Shown: positions 16,195-24,941, numbered from the stretch's first letter. The stretch is DNA of 64,000 nt from Flavobacteriales bacterium UBA7468 (GCA_002478565.1 DLPC01000007.1:157998-221997), one strand, 5' to 3'. Translations and numbers: made by a program. Notes: generated by a model from the sequence alone, not told the origin.

Positions 16195-17177
16195 AAAATA
16201 TACTCATTACAGGTGCCGCAGGGTTTTTAGGCTCGCATTTATGTGACCGCTTCATCCAAGATGGCTTTCGGGTCATTGGCATGGACAACCTCATCACGGG
16301 CAACCTCAAAAACATCGAGCACCTATTTGGCAACCCTCAGTTTGAGTTCCATCAACACGATGTGAGCAAATACATCCATGTCCCTGGAGAGCTGCATTAT
16401 ATTTTGCATTTTGCTTCTCCAGCCAGCCCTATTGATTATTTAAAAATACCAATCCAAACCCTCAAAGTAGGGTCTTTGGGTATTCATAATTGTTTGGGTT
16501 TGGCGCGTGCCAAAGGTGCGCGCCTGCTCATCGCCTCCACCTCTGAAGTCTACGGTGACCCTACAGTGCACCCGCAGCCAGAAAGCTATTGGGGTAATGT
16601 AAACCCCGTGGGGCCACGTGGCGTCTATGACGAAGCCAAACGCTTTCAAGAGGCCATGACGATGGCCTATCACACCTACCACAGCCTAGAAACGCGCATT
16701 GTACGCATTTTCAATACCTACGGGCCGCGCATGCGCCTCAACGACGGCCGCGTATTGCCAGCTTTTATTGGCCAGGCGCTCAGAGGCGAAGACCTTACTA
16801 TTTTTGGCAACGGCTCCCAGACCCGTTCTTTTTGTTATGTCGATGACCTCATTGAGGGAATTGTACGTTTGCTCTTCTCTGACCACGCCGAGCCGGTCAA
16901 TATTGGCAACCCTGATGAAATCACAATTTCTCAATTTGCTGAAGAAATTATAGCCCTAACCGGCACTACGCAAAAAGTCATTTATAAAGATTTACCTGTA
17001 GACGACCCCAAACAGCGCCAACCAGATATCACCAAAGCGCGCGCGCTCTTGAATTGGGAACCCAAAATAGACCGAGCCGAAGGCCTAAAGCGCACCTACG
17101 CCTTCTTTAAGAGTTTGACCGCAGAAGAGCTGCGCCAGACAGAACACAATAACTTTGACAATTATATCCAGAAATAA
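16191..17177 (+). CDS. UDP-glucuronate decarboxylase (UDP-xylose synthase)
   Basis: The 328-residue extended SDR has GAAGFLGSHLCDRF at residues 8-21 and the UXS-type sequence HFASPASPIDYLKIPIQTLKVG (about 75). STSEVYGDP carries the catalytic Ser/Thr, the catalytic pair is YDEAKR, and the R-x-R-x-NTYGPRM region is diagnostic of UXS. It would convert UDP-glucuronate from the upstream Ugd into UDP-xylose. The gene order Ugd-UXS with a 4-base overlap supports coupled function. It probably supplies xylose for the surface polysaccharide. Confidence 0.92.
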   Translation: MKNILITGAAGFLGSHLCDRFIQDGFRVIGMDNLITGNLKNIEHLFGNPQFEFHQHDVSKYIHVPGELHYILHFASPASPIDYLKIPIQTLKVGSLGIHNCLGLARAKGARLLIASTSEVYGDPTVHPQPESYWGNVNPVGPRGVYDEAKRFQEAMTMAYHTYHSLETRIVRIFNTYGPRMRLNDGRVLPAFIGQALRGEDLTIFGNGSQTRSFCYVDDLIEGIVRLLFSDHAEPVNIGNPDEITISQFAEEIIALTGTTQKVIYKDLPVDDPKQRQPDITKARALLNWEPKIDRAEGLKRTYAFFKSLTAEELRQTEHNNFDNYIQK

Positions 17178-17749
17178 TGAGCTATTTTGCCCACCCTACT
17201 GCAGTCATTGACGACGGTTGCCAAATTGGCAACGGCACCAAAATTTGGCATTTCTCGCACTTGATGCCAGGCTGCCAACTTGGTGAAAACTGCAACATTG
17301 GGCAAAATGTCGTGATTTCACCAGACGTAATTTTAGGTAAGAATGTAAAGGTTCAAAACAACGTCAGCATCTATACGGGCGTAAGCTGCGCTGACGACGT
17401 TTTCTTAGGCCCAAGCTGCGTATTTACCAATGTGCTCAACCCGCGAAGTGCGGTTAACCGCAGAGATAGTTACTTGCAAACACACGTAGGCAAGGGTGCC
17501 AGCATTGGTGCCAATGCCACCATTGTTTGTGGCCACAACATTGGCGCTTTTGCCTTTATTGGCGCAGGAGCGGTGGTGACCAAAGAAATTCCGGCCTATG
17601 CTTTGGTGGTGGGCAACCCTGCACGCCAAATTGGCTGGATGTCAGAATTTGGGCAGCGCTTGAATTTTAATACCGAAGGGCTCGCCATTTGCCCAGAAAG
17701 TGGCCAAAAATATCAACTTCAAAACGCAAAAGTAGAACGCATCTCATGA
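17177..17749 (+). CDS. UDP-2-acetamido-3-amino-glucuronate N-acetyltransferase (WbpD/WlbB-like)
   Basis: The 190-residue product is a left-handed beta-helix acyltransferase. Hexapeptide repeats run from about residue 10 to 150, with the family segments IWHFSHLMPGCQLGENCNIGQN and SCVFTNVLNPRSAVNR and the C-terminal VVGNPARQIGWM. These are typical of WbpD/WlbB, which acetylate the 3-amino group of UDP-GlcNAc3NA. Its start codon overlaps the last base of the UXS stop, and its end overlaps the WbpB-like start by ATGA. The context with WbpE-, WbpB- and WbpA-like enzymes makes the assignment firm. Confidence 0.9.
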   Translation: MSYFAHPTAVIDDGCQIGNGTKIWHFSHLMPGCQLGENCNIGQNVVISPDVILGKNVKVQNNVSIYTGVSCADDVFLGPSCVFTNVLNPRSAVNRRDSYLQTHVGKGASIGANATIVCGHNIGAFAFIGAGAVVTKEIPAYALVVGNPARQIGWMSEFGQRLNFNTEGLAICPESGQKYQLQNAKVERIS

Positions 17750-18774
17750 GTAAAATTAAGTTTGCAATCATAGGGGCTGGCCACATTGGCAAGCGCCATG
17801 CAGAAATGGTTCGCCGCGACGCCGAAGGCGAGCTCGTGGCTTTAGTAGACCCCCGTGGTGCAGAGGCTTGCGGCGCTCAAGATTTTGAGGTGCCCTTTTT
17901 CAGCAGCATCGATGAACTCCTCGCTAGCGACTTACAATATGACGTCATTAACGTGTGCACCCCGAATGGTTTGCATGCCGAACAAGCCATCAAAGCACTA
18001 GAAGCTGGCAAACATGTGGTATGCGAAAAACCGATGGGCCTCAGCAAAGAAAGTTGCGAGCAAGTCATTTACAAAGCTTTGCAAGCTTCTAAGCAAGTAT
18101 TTTGCGTGATGCAAAACCGCTACTCGCCGCCTTCTGTCTGGATCAAAGACCTCATTGAAAACAAAGTTTTAGGAGACATCTATATGGTGCAACTCAACTG
18201 CTACTGGAACCGAGACGAGCGCTACTACAAGGCCGGAGGCTGGAAAGGCAGCAAAGATTTAGATGGCGGCACGCTCTTTACGCAGTTTAGCCATTTCATC
18301 GACATCATGTATTGGTTATTTGGAGACATCACCAATATTCAAGGCAAGTTTGCCGACTTCAACCACCAAGACTACACCGATTTCGAAGATTCCGGTTTTG
18401 TGAGTTTTGATTTCATCAATGGCGGCATGGGTTGCCTCAACTACTCTACATCCGTAGCCAATCAAAACCTAGAATCTTCCATGACGATCATCGGTAAAAA
18501 CGGCTCGGTTAAAATAGGCGGGCAGTACATGAATGAGGTGGAGGTTTGTAATATTGCTGGCTATGAAATGCCAGAATTGGCCCCAACCAACCCTGGCAAT
18601 GACTACGGCCCTTATAAAGGCTCAGCTGCCAACCATAATTATGTCATTACAAACGTCATTGACACACTCAATGGCCGCACCTCCCCTACCACCAACGCCC
18701 TAGAAGGCCTGAAGGTTGTAGAAATCATTGAGCGCATTTATCAAGTCCGCGATGCACAATTTTCGAATCAATAA
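17746..18774 (+). CDS. Gfo/Idh/MocA oxidoreductase, UDP-N-acetylglucosaminuronate 3-dehydrogenase (WbpB/WlbA-like)
   Basis: I start at 17746 (MSKIKFAIIGAGHIGKRH), an ATGA overlap with the preceding stop. The 342-residue product has the Rossmann GAGHIGKRH motif, the CEKPMGLS motif with the cofactor-region lysine (about residue 94), and the WbpB-like segment YYKAGGWKGSKDLDGGTLFTQ with SHFIDIMYWLFG. This enzyme oxidises C3 of UDP-GlcNAcA before transamination. In the family the cofactor is recycled with 2-oxoglutarate. It is followed after 6 bases by the wbpA-like gene, so the four-enzyme pathway is contained in one operon. Confidence 0.9.
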   Translation: MSKIKFAIIGAGHIGKRHAEMVRRDAEGELVALVDPRGAEACGAQDFEVPFFSSIDELLASDLQYDVINVCTPNGLHAEQAIKALEAGKHVVCEKPMGLSKESCEQVIYKALQASKQVFCVMQNRYSPPSVWIKDLIENKVLGDIYMVQLNCYWNRDERYYKAGGWKGSKDLDGGTLFTQFSHFIDIMYWLFGDITNIQGKFADFNHQDYTDFEDSGFVSFDFINGGMGCLNYSTSVANQNLESSMTIIGKNGSVKIGGQYMNEVEVCNIAGYEMPELAPTNPGNDYGPYKGSAANHNYVITNVIDTLNGRTSPTTNALEGLKVVEIIERIYQVRDAQFSNQ

Positions 18775-18780
18775 CTAGCC

Positions 18781-20076
18781 ATGATCTACCAAGACCTTAT
18801 CGATAAAAACACTAAATTAGCTGTCATTGGCCTGGGCTATGTAGGGCTTCCTATTGCGCTAGAATTTGCCAAAAAGATAGATGTTATTGGTTTTGACATC
18901 AACGAAGCGCGTGTCGACATGATGCGCAAAGGTCAAGACCCCTCTAGAGAACTGGCTGCCTCAGATTTTGAAAACAGAAAAATCACTTTTACTTCTTCCA
19001 TTGAAGATCTGAAAGCGGCAACGTTTTTCATCATTGCCGTTCCTACCCCTATTGACCACTCTAATCTTCCGGACCTCAAACCATTACTTGGAGCTAGCAA
19101 AACAGTGGCGCAAGTGCTCAAAAAAGGCGATTACGTAGTTTTTGAATCTACGGTTTATCCTGGTTGCACCGAAGAAGATTGCCTTCCTATTTTGGAAGAA
19201 GTATCAGGCTTAAAATTCCAAGAAGATTTCAAAGTAGGCTATTCACCGGAGCGCATCAATCCCGGAGACAAGCAGCACACCCTCCAAAATGTCATAAAAA
19301 TTGTGTCGGGCTCATGCCCGGAATCTTTGGAAGAAATAGCCAAAGTTTATGAATTGGTAGTGGCCGCAGGCGTACACCGTGCGCCAAGCATTAAAGTAGC
19401 AGAGGCTGCCAAAATTGTAGAGAACACCCAACGCGATGTCAATATTTCGTTGGTCAATGAATTGTCTATCATCTTTAATAAATTAGGCATCAATACTTTT
19501 GATGTGCTAGAAGCAGCCGGCACCAAATGGAACTTCTTGCATTTTTACCCAGGCCTAGTGGGCGGGCATTGCATCGGCGTTGACCCCTACTATTTGGTAC
19601 ACAAAGCCATGCAGGTGGGCTACCACAGCAAGGTCATCAACTCTGGGCGCTATGTCAATGACTCCATGGGCTTTTATATTGGCAAACAAACCGCCAAAAA
19701 AATTATTGCTCAAGGAAAAATCATACAAGAAGCACACGTTTTGGTGATGGGTGCTACCTTCAAAGAAAACGTGTCAGATATCCGCAATTCAAGGGTCATT
19801 GACGTCATCAGAGAACTGCAGTCTTTTCAGATCAATGTAGATGTCTTGGACCCACATGCCAATTCTCAAGAACTCCAGCACGAATACGGTGTTGCTTTAT
19901 GCAATAAAGTACGCCAAGACTACGATGCCATCATTGTGGCGGTCAACCACGATGAATTTGCCGCTCATGACGAAGCTTATTTCAAGACTTTACTCAAAGA
20001 TGGCAAAGGTATTTTAGTGGATGTCAAAGGCACTTATCGCAATCAAATTCAAGACCTCACATATTGGTCACTCTAA
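18781..20076 (+). CDS. UDP-N-acetyl-D-glucosamine 6-dehydrogenase (WbpA/TviB-like)
   Basis: The 431-residue product belongs to the WbpA/TviB branch of nucleotide-sugar dehydrogenases. It has VIGLGYVGLPIALEFAK at the N-terminus, VPTPID, FESTVYPGCTEE, SPERINPGD, and the active-site cysteine in VGGHCIGVDPYYL (about residue 263). It converts UDP-GlcNAc to UDP-GlcNAcA, the first step of the diacetamido-glucuronate pathway. The SPERINPGD and HCIGVDPYYL signatures separate it from the Ugd encoded earlier in the operon. A 22-base gap leads to rmlB. Confidence 0.93.
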   Translation: MIYQDLIDKNTKLAVIGLGYVGLPIALEFAKKIDVIGFDINEARVDMMRKGQDPSRELAASDFENRKITFTSSIEDLKAATFFIIAVPTPIDHSNLPDLKPLLGASKTVAQVLKKGDYVVFESTVYPGCTEEDCLPILEEVSGLKFQEDFKVGYSPERINPGDKQHTLQNVIKIVSGSCPESLEEIAKVYELVVAAGVHRAPSIKVAEAAKIVENTQRDVNISLVNELSIIFNKLGINTFDVLEAAGTKWNFLHFYPGLVGGHCIGVDPYYLVHKAMQVGYHSKVINSGRYVNDSMGFYIGKQTAKKIIAQGKIIQEAHVLVMGATFKENVSDIRNSRVIDVIRELQSFQINVDVLDPHANSQELQHEYGVALCNKVRQDYDAIIVAVNHDEFAAHDEAYFKTLLKDGKGILVDVKGTYRNQIQDLTYWSL

Positions 20077-20098
20077 TGATTAATAGTAATTAATATCA

Positions 20099-21157
20099 AT
20101 GAACTTCACAAAACACATACTCGTAACCGGTGGAGCAGGATTTATCGGCTCTCATGTCGTTAGACGTTTTGTCAAGAACTACCCCGATTATTTGGTGGTC
20201 AACCTCGATAAGCTCACCTATGCGGGCAACCTCGAAAACCTCCAAGACATCGACCAAGCGCCCAACTATCGTTTTGAAAAAGCTGACATTTGCGATGCCG
20301 CAGCACTGAAGCGCATTTTTGAAAGCCACCATATTACAGATGTCATCCATTTGGCAGCCGAGAGCCACGTAGACCGCAGCATTGAAGGCCCCATGGAATT
20401 TGTCATGACCAACGTAGTGGGCACCGTTCAGTTATTGCAAGCCGCACGTGCTGCTTGGGGCAATGAAAGCAACCACGTCTTTCATCATGTCTCCACAGAT
20501 GAAGTCTATGGCAGCCTTGGCGACACCGGCTTGTTTCAAGAAACCACACCTTATGACCCGCGCAGCCCCTACTCTGCTTCAAAAGCGGCTTCTGACCATT
20601 TTGTCATGGCCTATTTCCATACTTATGGCCTCCCGATCAAAATGAGCAATTGCTCTAACAATTATGGTTCGCATCACTTCCCTGAAAAACTCATTCCGTT
20701 GATGATCCACAACATCATCAACGAAAAACCACTGCCCGTTTACGGCAAAGGTGACAACATCCGAGATTGGCTTTGGGTCGAGGACCACGCCAGCGCCATT
20801 GATACCATCTTTCATAAAGGACGTGTGGGAGAATCTTACAACGTGGGCGGCCTCAATGAATGGACCAACATTGAGCTGGTGCATTTCTTGTGCCAACTTA
20901 TGGACAAAAAACTAGGCCGTGCAGCCGGAAGCGCCGCTTGCCTCATTACCTACGTGCAAGACCGCGCCGGACACGACAAACGCTACGCAATTGACGCCAC
21001 CAAACTAGAAACCGAACTCGGCTGGAAACCATCCATCACCTTTGAGCAAGGGCTCAATAACACCGTAGATTGGTACCTCAACAACCAAGAATGGGTGGCC
21101 AAAGTTACCAGCGGTGCGTATCAGACCTATTACGAACAAATGTATGCCAATCGTTAA
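20099..21157 (+). CDS. rmlB: dTDP-glucose 4,6-dehydratase
   Basis: The 352-residue extended SDR has GGAGFIGSHVVRRF, AAESHVDRSIEGP, STDEVYGSLG, the catalytic YSASKAASDH and the CSNNYGSHHFPEKLIP segment, all diagnostic of RmlB. It dehydrates dTDP-glucose to the 4-keto-6-deoxy intermediate on the way to dTDP-rhamnose or other deoxysugars. It is followed after 3 bases by rmlA and then rmlC. The length is normal for the family. Confidence 0.96.
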   Translation: MNFTKHILVTGGAGFIGSHVVRRFVKNYPDYLVVNLDKLTYAGNLENLQDIDQAPNYRFEKADICDAAALKRIFESHHITDVIHLAAESHVDRSIEGPMEFVMTNVVGTVQLLQAARAAWGNESNHVFHHVSTDEVYGSLGDTGLFQETTPYDPRSPYSASKAASDHFVMAYFHTYGLPIKMSNCSNNYGSHHFPEKLIPLMIHNIINEKPLPVYGKGDNIRDWLWVEDHASAIDTIFHKGRVGESYNVGGLNEWTNIELVHFLCQLMDKKLGRAAGSAACLITYVQDRAGHDKRYAIDATKLETELGWKPSITFEQGLNNTVDWYLNNQEWVAKVTSGAYQTYYEQMYANR

Positions 21158-21160
21158 GCT

Positions 21161-22036
21161 ATGAAAGGAATTGTATTAGCCGGAGGGTCAGGCACGCGCT
21201 TGCACCCGATTACCAAAGGAGTTTCAAAGCAACTGTTGCCGATCTACGACAAGCCCATGATCTACTACCCTATTTCAGTACTCATGTTGGCGGGCATCCA
21301 AGAAATTTTAATCATCTCCACCCCAGACGATCTTCCTTTTTTCAAGAAGCTCTTGGGCTCAGGAGAAGAACTCGGCCTTCAATTTAGCTATGCCGAACAA
21401 CCCTCACCAGATGGTTTGGCCCAAGCGTTTATCATTGGCAAAGAATTCATCGGCTCAGACGACGTCTGCTTGGTACTCGGCGACAACATTTTTTACGGTC
21501 AAGGCCTCTCCAAACTCTTGCAAAAAGCAGTAGCCAACGTGCAAGAAGAGCGCGCGTCAACAGTATTTGGCTATTGGGTCTCGGACCCAGAGCGTTATGG
21601 CGTAGCCGAGTTTGATGCCAATGGAAAGGTCATTTCTATCGAAGAAAAACCAACCGAACCAAAATCTAACTACGCCGTAGTTGGGCTTTATTTTTATACC
21701 AATGATGTGGTGCAGGTTGCCCAACAAATCAAGCCTTCGCACAGAGGCGAGTTAGAAATTACGACTGTCAATGAGCACTATTTGCATGCCGACAGCCTCC
21801 GTGTAGAGCTGATGGGGCGCGGTTATGCTTGGCTAGACACCGGAACACATGAGTCTTTGCTGGAAGCAGGCAGTTTTATCCAGACTATAGAGAAACGCCA
21901 GGGCCTTAAAATTGCCTGCCTTGAGGAAATCGCATACGAAAAAGGCTTTATTGACAAAGTACAAGTAGTAAAATTAGCTCAAGAATTATCTAAAACAGGT
22001 TATGGTCAATATTTACTTAAGCGCTTTGACAAATGA
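21161..22036 (+). CDS. rmlA: Glucose-1-phosphate thymidylyltransferase
   Basis: The 291-residue nucleotidyltransferase begins with the signature GIVLAGGSGTRLHPIT and continues with KQLLPIYDKPMIYYP, the metal-binding GDNIFYG (about residue 108), VISIEEKPTEPKSNYAVVGLYFY and WLDTGTHESLLEAG. It makes dTDP-glucose, the substrate of RmlB. It overlaps rmlC by ATGA. The ending LLKRFDK is typical of the short RmlA class. Confidence 0.97.
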   Translation: MKGIVLAGGSGTRLHPITKGVSKQLLPIYDKPMIYYPISVLMLAGIQEILIISTPDDLPFFKKLLGSGEELGLQFSYAEQPSPDGLAQAFIIGKEFIGSDDVCLVLGDNIFYGQGLSKLLQKAVANVQEERASTVFGYWVSDPERYGVAEFDANGKVISIEEKPTEPKSNYAVVGLYFYTNDVVQVAQQIKPSHRGELEITTVNEHYLHADSLRVELMGRGYAWLDTGTHESLLEAGSFIQTIEKRQGLKIACLEEIAYEKGFIDKVQVVKLAQELSKTGYGQYLLKRFDK

Positions 22037-22584
22037 AAGTAATTGCTACAGCCTTTGAAGGGCTTTTTGAATTAGAACCAGATGTTTTTGAAGATGCCCG
22101 CGGTTATTTCATGGAATCTTTCAAGCAAAGTTGGTTTGATGAACATGTAGCGCCCACCACTTTTGTACAAGACAACGAATCGAAGTCTAGCCGTGGGGTT
22201 TTGCGCGGTTTGCATTTCCAGGAAGGCGAGTTTGCCCAGGCTAAATTGGTGCGTGTTTTACAAGGAGAAGTGTTGGATGTGGTTGTAGATATCCGCCCAA
22301 ACTCACCTACCTTTGGAAAACACCATCAAACTATTTTAAGCGAAGCCAACAAAAAGCAGTTTTTCATCCCGAGGGGTTTTGCGCACGGCTTTGTAGTGCT
22401 TTCGGCAACCGCTGTTTTTGCCTACAAAGTAGACAACGTTTACAGCAAGGCCCACGAAGGTGGCATTTTATACAATGACCCCGCACTAGGTATCGATTGG
22501 CAAATTCCACACGCAGAAATCCTTCTCTCTGAAAAGGATGCCATTTTGCCTACACTTGAAGAATGGAGGAAAATAATTAATTAA
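22033..22584 (+). CDS. rmlC: dTDP-4-dehydrorhamnose 3,5-epimerase
   Basis: The 183-residue cupin-type epimerase has DARGYFMESFKQSWF, the substrate-binding SSRGVLRGLHFQ (catalytic His, about residue 62), VVVDIRPNSPTFGK, the RGFAHGFVVLS motif and the YNDPALGIDW segment. These are canonical RmlC features. It is the last gene of the plus-strand nucleotide-sugar operon. The expected partner rmlD does not follow; the next gene encodes an unrelated VanZ-like protein. Confidence 0.96.
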   Translation: MKVIATAFEGLFELEPDVFEDARGYFMESFKQSWFDEHVAPTTFVQDNESKSSRGVLRGLHFQEGEFAQAKLVRVLQGEVLDVVVDIRPNSPTFGKHHQTILSEANKKQFFIPRGFAHGFVVLSATAVFAYKVDNVYSKAHEGGILYNDPALGIDWQIPHAEILLSEKDAILPTLEEWRKIIN

Positions 22585-22647
22585 GAAATCTTCTCAAAAC
22601 AGATAATATACTAATACAATCATTTCAAAATTGAAGAAGATCAATCC

Positions 22648-23013
22648 ATGAACCATAAAAACTTTAATTGGAAACTTTTCTTTCGAATTACTTGGATCTT
22701 GACCGTTCTTGGTATTATCATTCTTTCCTTGCTTCCACCTGCCAATATGAACTTCCAGGTCTATGGCAATGACAAAATTGGCCACACCTTTGCGTATGCT
22801 ATTTTAAGCCTCAACACACTCATCGTCTTCCAACGCTGGCCGCTTTGGCTACTCATCCTTACCATGATATTCTTTGGCATCTTTCTAGAATTTGGCCAAG
22901 GCCTCATCCCCGGCCGCGAGCCCTCCGTCTGGGACGCCCTCGCCAATACCACTGGCGTCATTCTCGGAATCGTCATTTATATGAGAGGGAAGTATGAAAG
23001 GTTGGTGAAATAA
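22648..23013 (+). CDS. VanZ-like small membrane protein
   Basis: The 121-residue product has about four membrane segments and the VanZ-like pattern: an N-terminal segment ending LLPPANM, NDKIGHTFAYAILSL (about residue 43), and FLEFGQGLIPGREPSVWDALANTTGVILG (two runs around residues 80-108) with the conserved E, R and D-x-x-A-N. The biochemical function of most stand-alone VanZ-like proteins is unknown. It lies 63 bases after rmlC and may belong to the end of that operon or be separate. Confidence 0.75.
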   Translation: MNHKNFNWKLFFRITWILTVLGIIILSLLPPANMNFQVYGNDKIGHTFAYAILSLNTLIVFQRWPLWLLILTMIFFGIFLEFGQGLIPGREPSVWDALANTTGVILGIVIYMRGKYERLVK

Positions 23014-23065
23014 ATTTTTTATTTTCATCCGAATTTCTACGGAATAACCTTTTGCCATTCCAAGC

Positions 23066-23073
23066 TACTTTTG
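23066..23073 (+). promoter_or_regulatory. -7 promoter element just before the toxin gene
   Basis: TACTTTTG matches TAnnTTTG exactly and ends only 8 bases before the toxin ATG at 23082. The transcript would have almost no leader. Confidence 0.45.
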
Positions 23074-23081
23074 ATTAAAAA

Positions 23082-23393
23082 ATGAAAGTTGTTTGGGCAG
23101 ATCTTGCTCTTAGAAGTTTACATCATACGTTGCTATTTTGGGTAGAACATACTCAAAGTGTGAAGTATTCAAATCAATTGTTAGAAAAAATTGAAGCAAC
23201 GATATTAAGGATTCAAAAATTTCCAAACTCAGGCAAGCTTTATAAAAAAGGTCCGATCAGAAAAATAATTGTCGGTAATTTAAGTATATTCTACACTGTG
23301 AATATCAAAAACATTCAGATTATCCTTATTTGGGATAACAGACAAAATCCAAATAAATTAAATGAGATTCTGCAAAAAATTAAACTTTCCTGA
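23082..23393 (+). CDS. RelE/ParE-family toxin
   Basis: The 103-residue product matches the ParE/RelE-type fold. An N-terminal strand is followed by two helices (about residues 8-45, ALRSLHHTLLFWVEHTQS and QLLEKIEATI), then RIQKFPNSGKLYK, the RKIIVGNLSIFYTV strands and the ending IILIWDNRQNPNKL, which is typical of Bacteroidota family members. Such toxins inhibit gyrase or cleave mRNA; which applies cannot be told. The gene precedes a small putative antitoxin gene by 69 bases, the reverse of the usual order. The region is A+T-rich compared with the flanking genes. Confidence 0.75.
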   Translation: MKVVWADLALRSLHHTLLFWVEHTQSVKYSNQLLEKIEATILRIQKFPNSGKLYKKGPIRKIIVGNLSIFYTVNIKNIQIILIWDNRQNPNKLNEILQKIKLS

Positions 23394-23462
23394 ACAAATA
23401 GGCCATAATTTTTTCACTATTTTTATACTATCATTTGTTCAATAATTTATTAAGATCATAAG

Positions 23463-23660
23463 ATGAAAAATTCTAGCAAAAATCAAACATCAGTTTCAAA
23501 AATGCCTTTGGATTCATCTTTTCTTTTTGATATAGAGCATGAAATTCTTCTTGACGAAGTATTAGAACAAAGTCTTAATGAAGTGAACGAAGGCAAGGTC
23601 ATTTCTCACAAATTAGCGATGGAACAAGCTGCTCAATTGTTAAGTGAAAGGTCCAAATGA
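23463..23660 (+). CDS. Putative antitoxin
   Basis: The 65-residue product is charged and mostly helical after about residue 20. Its C-terminal part, NEGKVISHKLAMEQAAQLLS, resembles the helix of small Bacteroidota antitoxins that bind RelE/ParE toxins. The N-terminus is polar and likely disordered. No DNA-binding domain is obvious. Assignment rests on size, this weak similarity and its position next to the toxin gene. It overlaps the sixA gene start by 4 bases, so it is likely co-translated with that gene. Confidence 0.5.
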   Translation: MKNSSKNQTSVSKMPLDSSFLFDIEHEILLDEVLEQSLNEVNEGKVISHKLAMEQAAQLLSERSK

Positions 23661-24127
23661 AACTCCACCTCCTACGCCACGCAAAAACGAATCCTCATTC
23701 CGCTACTGGTCTAGACTTTGACCGCGAACTATTGCCTAGAGGCTACGAACAAATAGCTGAGCTCAAAAACTTCCTGAAAGAACATCCCATTGATCCAAAA
23801 ATAATTTTGTGCTCGAGCGCCATGCGTACGTGCCAGACTTTGGCCGAACTCCAAGATTTATGGCCTGAAGCCAGTATTCTCTTCATAGATGAGCTTTACT
23901 TAGCTGAAAAGGAAGCAATATTAAAATTGATTTGTGCCCAAAACTGCTCAGACGAATTGTTAGTTGTTGGCCACAACGATGGCCTCAGTGACCTCGCAAT
24001 GAATTTGGCCCACCCACCCCATGCGCTCAAAACCTGCGGCTTCATCAGCATGGACTTCCCATTTGAAAGCAGCGCCTACATTTCACAAGATACCGGGAGT
24101 ATTTTGGCGAAGTTTCGGGTGTTGTGA
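23657..24127 (+). CDS. Phosphohistidine phosphatase (SixA-like)
   Basis: The 156-residue product belongs to the histidine phosphatase superfamily. LLRHAKT (residues 4-10) holds the nucleophilic histidine in the SixA-type RHA form. DFDRELLPRGYEQI follows, then SSAMRTCQTL with the second arginine, and VVGHNDGLSDLA with the second catalytic histidine (about residue 107). SixA-like enzymes remove phosphate from phosphohistidine of phosphotransfer proteins or act on other small targets. It overlaps the putative antitoxin gene by ATGA. Confidence 0.85.
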   Translation: MKLHLLRHAKTNPHSATGLDFDRELLPRGYEQIAELKNFLKEHPIDPKIILCSSAMRTCQTLAELQDLWPEASILFIDELYLAEKEAILKLICAQNCSDELLVVGHNDGLSDLAMNLAHPPHALKTCGFISMDFPFESSAYISQDTGSILAKFRVL

Positions 24128-24182
24128 ATATGCCACTCTGTCAGCAAAAAGTGTATGGCATAAAACTTGACTTGTTGGCTGC

Positions 24183-24941
24183 ATGAGACCTGAGCCCAAT
24201 TTTGAATATAGCCTCAAACCAGCCATGCTGCCGGCCATTTTTGTCGTGGTAATCATGTGGTTGGTTTATTGGGCAGACTTCCTTTTTACCACCGATTTTC
24301 AGCGCTATGGTTTGGAGGCATTGACTACCCGAGGGTTGAGAGGTATTTTCTTGATGCCCTGGATCCATGCCCATAACGATGTCAAGCATATCCTCAATAA
24401 TAGTTTACCTACTTTTTTATTGATGACGTTATTGTTTTATTCCTACAAGGCCGTTGCTTGGCGTGTTTTTCTGTTAGCTTGGCTATTTACCGGGTTCGGT
24501 TTGTGGTTTATTGGCGGCACCAACGGCGCCATTCATATTGGCATGAGCGGCATCATATATGCGCTGGCGGGCTTTCTATTTACCTCTGGCGTACTGCGCA
24601 AATATTTGCCCTTGCAAGCCCTCTCTTTATTCATCGTGTTTTTGTACGGCTCCATGATTTGGGGAATTTTTCCAACTCAACCACGCGTTTCTTGGCAAGG
24701 TCATTTAGCAGGTTTATGCGTTGGGGTTATTTTGGCCTTTATTTACCGCAAACAAGGCCCGCAACGCCCCAAATATCAATATGAAATAGAAAAAGAACTC
24801 GGTATCGAACCGCCTGATTTCGAAGGCGACCTCCGCCGCGCCATTGAAGCAGAACAAGCAGCATTAGAAGCCCAACAGGCCGAACGAGCAGCCCAACAAA
24901 ATCCACCCGTTGTTGTTTACCAATACAAAAAGAACGAGTAA
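24183..24941 (+). CDS. Rhomboid-family intramembrane serine protease
   Basis: The 252-residue product has about six membrane segments. The rhomboid catalytic dyad is present: Ser122 in GMSG and His174 in WQGHLAG. The expected upstream HAHNDVKHILNN segment (about residues 62-73) supplies the oxyanion-side histidine and asparagine. The C-terminal 60 residues are soluble, Glu/Ala/Gln-rich and probably helical. It should cleave membrane-spanning substrates, which cannot be named. It is followed after 9 bases by a DUF2480 gene. Confidence 0.88.
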   Translation: MRPEPNFEYSLKPAMLPAIFVVVIMWLVYWADFLFTTDFQRYGLEALTTRGLRGIFLMPWIHAHNDVKHILNNSLPTFLLMTLLFYSYKAVAWRVFLLAWLFTGFGLWFIGGTNGAIHIGMSGIIYALAGFLFTSGVLRKYLPLQALSLFIVFLYGSMIWGIFPTQPRVSWQGHLAGLCVGVILAFIYRKQGPQRPKYQYEIEKELGIEPPDFEGDLRRAIEAEQAALEAQQAERAAQQNPPVVVYQYKKNE

